In this document: in pieces, positions 59,180 through 64,000 of the stretch
Position numbering within the stretch: position 1 is the stretch's first letter
Layout of the letters: every line of letters begins with the position of its first letter
Translations under genes and position numbers: made by a program
Notes under the pieces: model-generated
Seen by the model: only the letters and a program-made list of their open reading frames with translations
What the model was told of the DNA's origin: nothing
The model's database searches: none
Origin: a bacterium
GTDB lineage: Bacteria > Planctomycetota > JAFGQW01
DNA: 64,000 nucleotides
NCBI GenBank assembly: GCA_030426805.1
Contig: JAUHXU010000005.1
Coordinates: forward strand, 62,001-126,000
Reading direction: 5' to 3'

Positions 59180-62100
59180 ATGCGTCCGGTTTCCCGAAGC
59201 GCGCCCGCCTGGCGGGCCCTGCTGCTCGCGTGCTGCCTGCCGGCATTCGCGACCGCGCAGATCAACTTGTCCGGCTCGATCGCCGACGGCAGCGGCGGGC
59301 CGCTCCTGAGTGGCCAGGTCTACGTCGCGACCGGCATCATCACGGTCAGCTCCCAGACGACGCTCACCGTCCAACCCGGCGCGATCCTGAAGTTCCGCCC
59401 GAACACGTCGCTCGATGTGAACGGCACCCTCCTCGTCAACGGCACCGGCGCCGCAGCCGCGCACTTCACGTCGTTCGCGGACGACTCGGTCGGTGGCGAC
59501 ACGAACGGCGACGGCCCGTCGACCGGCGCCCCGAACGATTGGCGCGGCATCCGGATCTTCGGGACCGCGTCCGGCTGCGTGATGCGCTTCGCCGACGTTC
59601 GGTTCGCCGGGCAGCTCAACTTCCCGGGCATCGGCATCACGAGTAGCGGCGCGACGCTCGATCGGTGCACCGTCCAACGCTGCGGCGCGAGCGGCATCGG
59701 CTACATCGGCTCGATCGTCGAGCCGACGATCACCGGCTGCACGATTCGCGACAACACCGGCGCCGCGATCGCAGGCGCGCCGATCGACGGGATCGACGAG
59801 TTGACGAACAATACGGCCAGCGGCAACGGCGCCAACCATATCGAAGTGACGCGCACGACGCCGTCGAAGAACCTGACGATCCGCGCGAACAACGTGTTCG
59901 GCGGCGGACTCGTCTTCCGTTCGACCGTGACGGTCTCCACCGGCATCACGGTCACGCTCGACGCCGGCGTGACGTGCAAGATGGCCCCGAACACACAGTG
60001 GGACGTCAGCGGTACGTTACTCGCAAACGGGATCGCGGCGAGCCCGGTCACGTTCACGAGCCTCGGCGACGACGCGGTCGGCGGCGACACCAACGGCGAC
60101 GGACCGTCGACCGGAGCGCCGGGCGATTGGCGGGGCGTTCGCTTCTTCGGCACCGCGACCGGATGCGTGCTGCGTCACGCCCACGTGCGCTTCCCCGGCC
60201 AACTCAACTTCGCCGGCTTCCGCGTTCAGAGCTCCGGCGTCACGCTCGATCGCTGCACCGCTCGCGACGGCTCCGCAGCCGGCATCTCGCTCGACTCCGT
60301 GGCCGTCGAACCGACCATCACCGGCTGCACCTGCACGAACAACGCAGGCATCGCCTATGCAGGCATTCGCGGTGACGCGATCGACGGGCTGACGAACAAC
60401 AACGCGTCGGGCAACGGAGGCGACTACGTCGACGTCACCGCGCCGACACCGGCGAAGGATCTCGTGATCTCTGCCGCAAACGCGGTCAACGGCGCACTCG
60501 TGATGCGCGCGACGCTCACCGTGTCGACGTCGATCACGGTCACCGTCGGCCCCGGCGTCACGATGAAGTGGCTGCCGAACGTCCAGTGCGACGTCTCCGG
60601 CACGCTGATCGCCAACGGCACCCCGACCGCCCCGGTGACGTTCACGAGCTTCGCCGACGACTCGATCGCGGGCGACACGAACGGCGACGGCCCGTCGACC
60701 GGCACCCCCGGGGACTGGCGCGGCGTCCGATTCTTCAGCACCGCGACGAACTGCAAGTTGACCGAGCACCACGTCGCGTTCGGCGGCCAACTCGGCTTCG
60801 ACGGCTACTCGATCCAGTCGTCCGGCGTCACGCTCGACCGTTGCGTCGCGCGCAACTGCAGCGGTGACGGCTTCGGCCTCGAGAACGGCGTGATCTTCCC
60901 GACGCTCACCGACTGCGCGGCGACCGGCAACGGTGGCACCGCATACGACAACGTCCGGCTCGAGTCGCTGCCGGGCCTCGTCAACAACACCGCGAGCGGC
61001 AACACCAGCGGCGACTTCCTCCGCGTGACCGCCGCGAGCCCGGCAGTCGACACCGCGTTCGGTCCGGAGAACATCCCGAACTTCGCCCTGGTCCTCTCCA
61101 GCACGCTGACCGTGCCGACCTCGGTGCGTGTCACGATGCGTGCCGGGACGATCACGAAGTTCGAGACGAACGGCGTCCAGGTCGACGTCCTCGGCAGCCT
61201 CGATCTTCTCGGCACCACGGCCGAGCCGGTCGTGTTCACGTCGTTTGCCGACGACGCGTACGCCGGCGACACGAACGGCAACGGCGCGTCGGCCGGACAG
61301 CCCGGCGACTGCCGGGGCATTCGCCTCTTCGCCGGTGCGCAGGCGTCGCGCTTCGAGCACGTGCTCGTGCGCTACCCGGGCGCGCTCGGATTCGCCGGCA
61401 TCGCGAACGCATCGCCGAACCTGCAGGCGCGCTCGGTGCGCGTCGAGCACGGCTCGCTCGACGGCATCGCGGCGTCCGACCACTTCGGCCCGGCGATGAA
61501 CTGGGTCGCGTTCAACTGCACCCGCGACGGGATCTCGCTCACCGGCGGCACCTTCGATCTGCTCCACGCGACCGCAGCCGCCAACGCGGCGTCCGGCATC
61601 AAGAAGACGGCCGCGCACACCGGCGTCTGCCGCAACGCGATCGCGTGGGGCAACGGCGTGCAGAATTACAACGGGTTCACCGCGGCCGATCTGGTGTCGA
61701 GCAACGGCACGACGATCGCCGGCGGTGGCAACCTCAACGTGAACCCGCTGTTCGTCGACCCGAGCGTCGGCGGCGGTGACCTCCGCCTGCAGGCCGGCTC
61801 GCCGTGCCTCAACGTCGCCGACATGACGGCGGCGATGCTCGTCCAGAAGGACCATGACGAGAACTCGCGCGTCCTCGACCACGACCTGACCGGCGCGATG
61901 CTCCCGGACATGGGGGCCTACGAGCGCGCGGCGTTCGTGATGGTCGTCGCCGGCGCGCCGAAACTCGGCACGACGATCTCGGCCGCGGTGCTCGGCATCA
62001 CGCCCGGCACGTCGATCTACGCAATCGGCCGACTCGACCTGCCGCCGGTGCTGCTCGCGCCGTTCGGCTACCTGACGGTCGGCAACCCCGGATCGCTGTT

Positions 62101-62266
62101 GTTCCTGTCCGGTCCCCGCGCGACCGGCACGCCGTTCAACGTCGTGCTGCCCGCAGCGCCGGGCCTCGCCGGCTCTCGCTTCGGGATGCAGACCCTCACC
62201 TGGTCGAACGCGAACCCGACGCGCGGCAACCTGACGAACCTCTACCGCGTGACGCTCCGGCGCTGA
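59180..62266 (+). CDS. Secreted right-handed beta-helix protein with shared C-terminal module
   Basis: 1028 residues. Signal peptide (ALLLACCLPAFATAQ). Four long repeats of about 195 residues follow, each with a TVQPGAILKF-like strand, a GTLLVNGT turn, a calcium-type loop GDTNGDGPSTG (about residues 106, 303, 497 and, degenerate, 696), GDWRGVRFFGTA and LDRCT with TNNTASGNG. These fit a right-handed parallel beta-helix. Residues 930-1028 are the module shared with other secreted proteins here, ending NLYRVTLRR. ATG 59180 after GGAGGT. A matrix or adhesion role is inferred; no active site seen. Confidence 0.78.
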   Translation: MRPVSRSAPAWRALLLACCLPAFATAQINLSGSIADGSGGPLLSGQVYVATGIITVSSQTTLTVQPGAILKFRPNTSLDVNGTLLVNGTGAAAAHFTSFADDSVGGDTNGDGPSTGAPNDWRGIRIFGTASGCVMRFADVRFAGQLNFPGIGITSSGATLDRCTVQRCGASGIGYIGSIVEPTITGCTIRDNTGAAIAGAPIDGIDELTNNTASGNGANHIEVTRTTPSKNLTIRANNVFGGGLVFRSTVTVSTGITVTLDAGVTCKMAPNTQWDVSGTLLANGIAASPVTFTSLGDDAVGGDTNGDGPSTGAPGDWRGVRFFGTATGCVLRHAHVRFPGQLNFAGFRVQSSGVTLDRCTARDGSAAGISLDSVAVEPTITGCTCTNNAGIAYAGIRGDAIDGLTNNNASGNGGDYVDVTAPTPAKDLVISAANAVNGALVMRATLTVSTSITVTVGPGVTMKWLPNVQCDVSGTLIANGTPTAPVTFTSFADDSIAGDTNGDGPSTGTPGDWRGVRFFSTATNCKLTEHHVAFGGQLGFDGYSIQSSGVTLDRCVARNCSGDGFGLENGVIFPTLTDCAATGNGGTAYDNVRLESLPGLVNNTASGNTSGDFLRVTAASPAVDTAFGPENIPNFALVLSSTLTVPTSVRVTMRAGTITKFETNGVQVDVLGSLDLLGTTAEPVVFTSFADDAYAGDTNGNGASAGQPGDCRGIRLFAGAQASRFEHVLVRYPGALGFAGIANASPNLQARSVRVEHGSLDGIAASDHFGPAMNWVAFNCTRDGISLTGGTFDLLHATAAANAASGIKKTAAHTGVCRNAIAWGNGVQNYNGFTAADLVSSNGTTIAGGGNLNVNPLFVDPSVGGGDLRLQAGSPCLNVADMTAAMLVQKDHDENSRVLDHDLTGAMLPDMGAYERAAFVMVVAGAPKLGTTISAAVLGITPGTSIYAIGRLDLPPVLLAPFGYLTVGNPGSLLFLSGPRATGTPFNVVLPAAPGLAGSRFGMQTLTWSNANPTRGNLTNLYRVTLRR
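59340..61480 (+). repeat. Four ~590-bp coding repeats
   Basis: Direct in-frame repeats inside the beta-helix gene; the GGCGACACGAACGGCGACGG-type segment starts near 59497, 60087, 60671 and 61268. The first three are the most alike, the fourth has diverged, pointing to stepwise duplication. Confidence 0.8.
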
Positions 62267-62288
62267 CGCACACGACGGGTCGTTCTCT

Positions 62289-62319
62289 CGCGGGGCCGGT
62301 GCATCGCGCCGGCCCCGCG
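62289..62319 (+). terminator. Hairpin terminator of the beta-helix gene
   Basis: CGCGGGGCCGG and CCGGCCCCGCG form a perfect 11-bp stem around TGCATCG plus two bases, 22 nt after the stop, followed by TCTTCCC. Confidence 0.7.
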
Positions 62320-62376
62320 TCTTCCCATGCGGGCCGGATCCCACGACAATGGCGAACCCGAGAGGAGTGCTCCGCC

Positions 62377-64000
62377 GTGAGCGACGATCGATTCCAAACC
62401 ATCGAGCGCATCTTTCACGACGCGCTCGCGACGCCCGCCGGCGACCGCGCGGCGTTCGTCCGTGACGCGTGCGGCGGGGACGACGGCCTGCGGGCCGACG
62501 TCCAGGCGCTACTCGACGCGTCCGCGACCAGCGCCGACGATGCGTTCCTCGAATCGCCGTGCGAGTCCGCGGTGCGTCCGGCCTCGACGCTGGAGACGGA
62601 CGCGCGCCTCGGCCCCGGCACGCGGATCGGCCGCTTCACCCTCGTCCGCGCGATCGGCACCGGTGGCATGGGCGCGGTCTACGAGGCCGAGCAGACCCAA
62701 CCTCGGCGGCGGGTCGCCCTCAAGGTCATTCGCACCGGCCTGTCGACGCGCGCCGCGCTCAAGCGCTTCGCCCAGGAGGCCGAGATCCTCGCGCGCCTGA
62801 CGCACCCCGGCATCGCACAGGTCTACGAGGTCGGGACGCATGACGACGGGACCGGCCCGTTGCCGTGGTTCGCGATGGAGTTGATCGACGGCGCGCGCGA
62901 CCTCCGCCAATACGCCGACGAGGAGAAACTCGACGTCAACGCACGCCTCGAGCTGTTCAAGGCGATCTGCGACGCGGTGGAGTACGGCCACCGGGCCGGC
63001 ATCGTCCACCGAGACCTGAAGCCCGAGAACATCCTCGTGGACCGAGCGGGCCGTCCGAAGATCATCGACTTCGGCGTCGCGCGGGCGACCGACGGGGACA
63101 TCGCGGCGACGACGATCGAGACCCGCGCCGGCCAGATCGTCGGGACGCTGCAATACATGAGCCCGGAGCAGTGGCGCGCCGATCCGACCGCGATCGACGG
63201 GCGGGCCGACGTCTACGCGCTCGGCGCGGTGCTCTTCGAGCTCTTGTCGGGTGCCCTCCCGCACGACCTGAACGCCGCCGCGATCCACGAAGCCGGTCGG
63301 ATCGTGATGGACGAGCCCCCACGGCGACCGAGCACCGTCGACCGATCGCTGGCCGGGGACATCGAGACGATCATCCTGAAGAGCCTCGAGAAGGAGCGCG
63401 AACGCCGATACGGAAGCGCCGCGGCACTCGCGGCCGACATCGACCGCTACCTCCGGCGCGAGCCGATCGAGGCGCGCCCGCCGAGCACGTGGTATCAGCT
63501 GCGCCTGTTCGCGCGCCGCAATCGCACGCTCGTGACCGCGGTGGCGGTGACGTTCGTGATCCTCGTCGCGGCGACGATCCTGAGCGCGGTCTTCGCCGTG
63601 CGCGCACACGACGCCGAGCAGGACGCGCTCGACCTCGCGAGCCAGGAGAAGGCCGCGCGACGCGAGACGAGCGACCTGCTGACGAAGAGCCGCGACCTGA
63701 CGCGCTGGGTGATCGAGGACTTTGCGCAACAGGTCGCGAACATCCCGGGCGGCACGCGTGCCGAGCAACAACTCACCGAGCGTGTGATCGACTACTTGAA
63801 CGGCGTGACCGTGACCGGCGCCGCCGACCCGGCGTTTCGACGCGAGATCGGTCGCGGCTACCTGCGACTCGGCGAGGTGCTCGGCAATCCGTATCGCGAC
63901 AACGTCGGACAGTCCGTGCGAGCCCTCGACGCCTACCGCCGCGGCCTCGAGATCTTCGAGTCGATCGCGTCGTCGGACGCGCGCACGCTGCAGGACGACT
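62377..64000 (+). CDS. Serine/threonine protein kinase, PknB type (cut by window edge)
   Basis: 541 visible residues. Residues 1-80 are the helical leader often found before planctomycete and acidobacterial kinases (FQTIERIFHDALATPAGDRA). Kinase core: IGTGGMGAVYEAE (~95), RVALKVI (Lys), GIVHRDLKPENILVD (~211), KIIDFGVARATD (~230), GTLQYMSPEQW. A membrane helix follows (VTAVAVTFVILVAATILSAV, ~385-405), then an external region that looks like TPR-type repeats at the edge (AYRRGLEIFESI). GTG start with AGAGGAG upstream. All catalytic residues are intact. Targets unknown. Confidence 0.92.
   Translation, partial: MSDDRFQTIERIFHDALATPAGDRAAFVRDACGGDDGLRADVQALLDASATSADDAFLESPCESAVRPASTLETDARLGPGTRIGRFTLVRAIGTGGMGAVYEAEQTQPRRRVALKVIRTGLSTRAALKRFAQEAEILARLTHPGIAQVYEVGTHDDGTGPLPWFAMELIDGARDLRQYADEEKLDVNARLELFKAICDAVEYGHRAGIVHRDLKPENILVDRAGRPKIIDFGVARATDGDIAATTIETRAGQIVGTLQYMSPEQWRADPTAIDGRADVYALGAVLFELLSGALPHDLNAAAIHEAGRIVMDEPPRRPSTVDRSLAGDIETIILKSLEKERERRYGSAAALAADIDRYLRREPIEARPPSTWYQLRLFARRNRTLVTAVAVTFVILVAATILSAVFAVRAHDAEQDALDLASQEKAARRETSDLLTKSRDLTRWVIEDFAQQVANIPGGTRAEQQLTERVIDYLNGVTVTGAADPAFRREIGRGYLRLGEVLGNPYRDNVGQSVRALDAYRRGLEIFESIASSDARTLQDD

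Noticed and set aside
59340..61480. CRISPR-like periodicity
   Set aside because: The repeats are about 590 bp, in frame and inside a secreted protein; no short direct repeats with spacers exist in the window.
60017..62344. A 775-codon open frame on the minus strand across the beta-helix gene
   Set aside because: It mirrors the plus-strand gene, has Arg/Asp/Glu/Val-rich composition typical of antisense GC-rich DNA, and no ribosome site. The plus-strand gene has a signal peptide and repeats.

Overview
High-GC bacterial chromosome, about 60 protein genes, no rRNA, tRNA, CRISPR array, phage or insertion sequence visible. The gene style suggests a deep-branching Planctomycetota lineage. Reasons: many signal-peptide or lipoprotein proteins sharing one ~100-residue module, large secreted beta-propeller and beta-helix proteins, paired SGNH hydrolases, a PknB-type kinase followed by a membrane anchor, and a DUF1570-like secreted metallopeptidase. 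This placement is inference from style, not from a marker gene.

Layout. 1-9.3 kb is housekeeping: aconitase (cut by the window edge), CutC, an exo/endonuclease-phosphatase, a lipid-anchored RidA, a beta-CASP nuclease, phosphofructokinase, a PP2C phosphatase, and a metallopeptidase with an ABC-2 exporter. 9.4-18.6 kb holds a PutP-like symporter, an amphipathic lipoprotein, FeoAB, a secreted protein, dihydroorotase, a repeat-filled intergenic region, a DCC protein, an acyltransferase and AzoR.

18.7-34.8 kb is a phenylacetate (PAA) catabolic region in three blocks. Block one is an FlK-type thioesterase, an EthD protein, three crotonases and PaaH. Block two is a PaaJ-type thiolase. Block three is the epoxidase set paaABCDE followed by its repressor paaX. 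Two lipoprotein/secreted genes and two SGNH hydrolases lie between the blocks. PaaK and PaaZ are not in the window. A 32-bp dyad before paaA is a good PaaX operator candidate. Immediately downstream, 34.9-39.7 kb is a complete pyruvate dehydrogenase operon (E1a, E1b, E2, E3) with its own promoter. PAA breakdown yields acetyl-CoA and succinyl-CoA, so the two neighbours feed the same central pool, beside aconitase in the same window.

39.7-64 kb is dominated by secreted proteins (SBBP propeller, YVTN-like propeller, WD40-like protein, beta-helix). Among them are a spermidine-synthase-like membrane protein, an aldehyde dehydrogenase, an operon joining a K+ channel to the split saccharopine pathway of lysine catabolism, tandem TRL proteins, an aldo/keto reductase and the start of a Ser/Thr kinase.

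The most unusual signal is non-coding. A ~100-nt element occurs three times (39715-39834, 44134-44238, 48181-48287). It has a conserved core enclosed by long perfect or near-perfect inverted arms that differ completely between copies, and it always lies at the 3' end of a gene with the core in the same orientation. Other non-coding structure includes a four-copy GGTGCAGAACC repeat cluster, a nested AT-rich palindrome at 57.5 kb, and several strong promoters whose -10 box lies 6-7 nt before the start codon, implying leaderless mRNAs.
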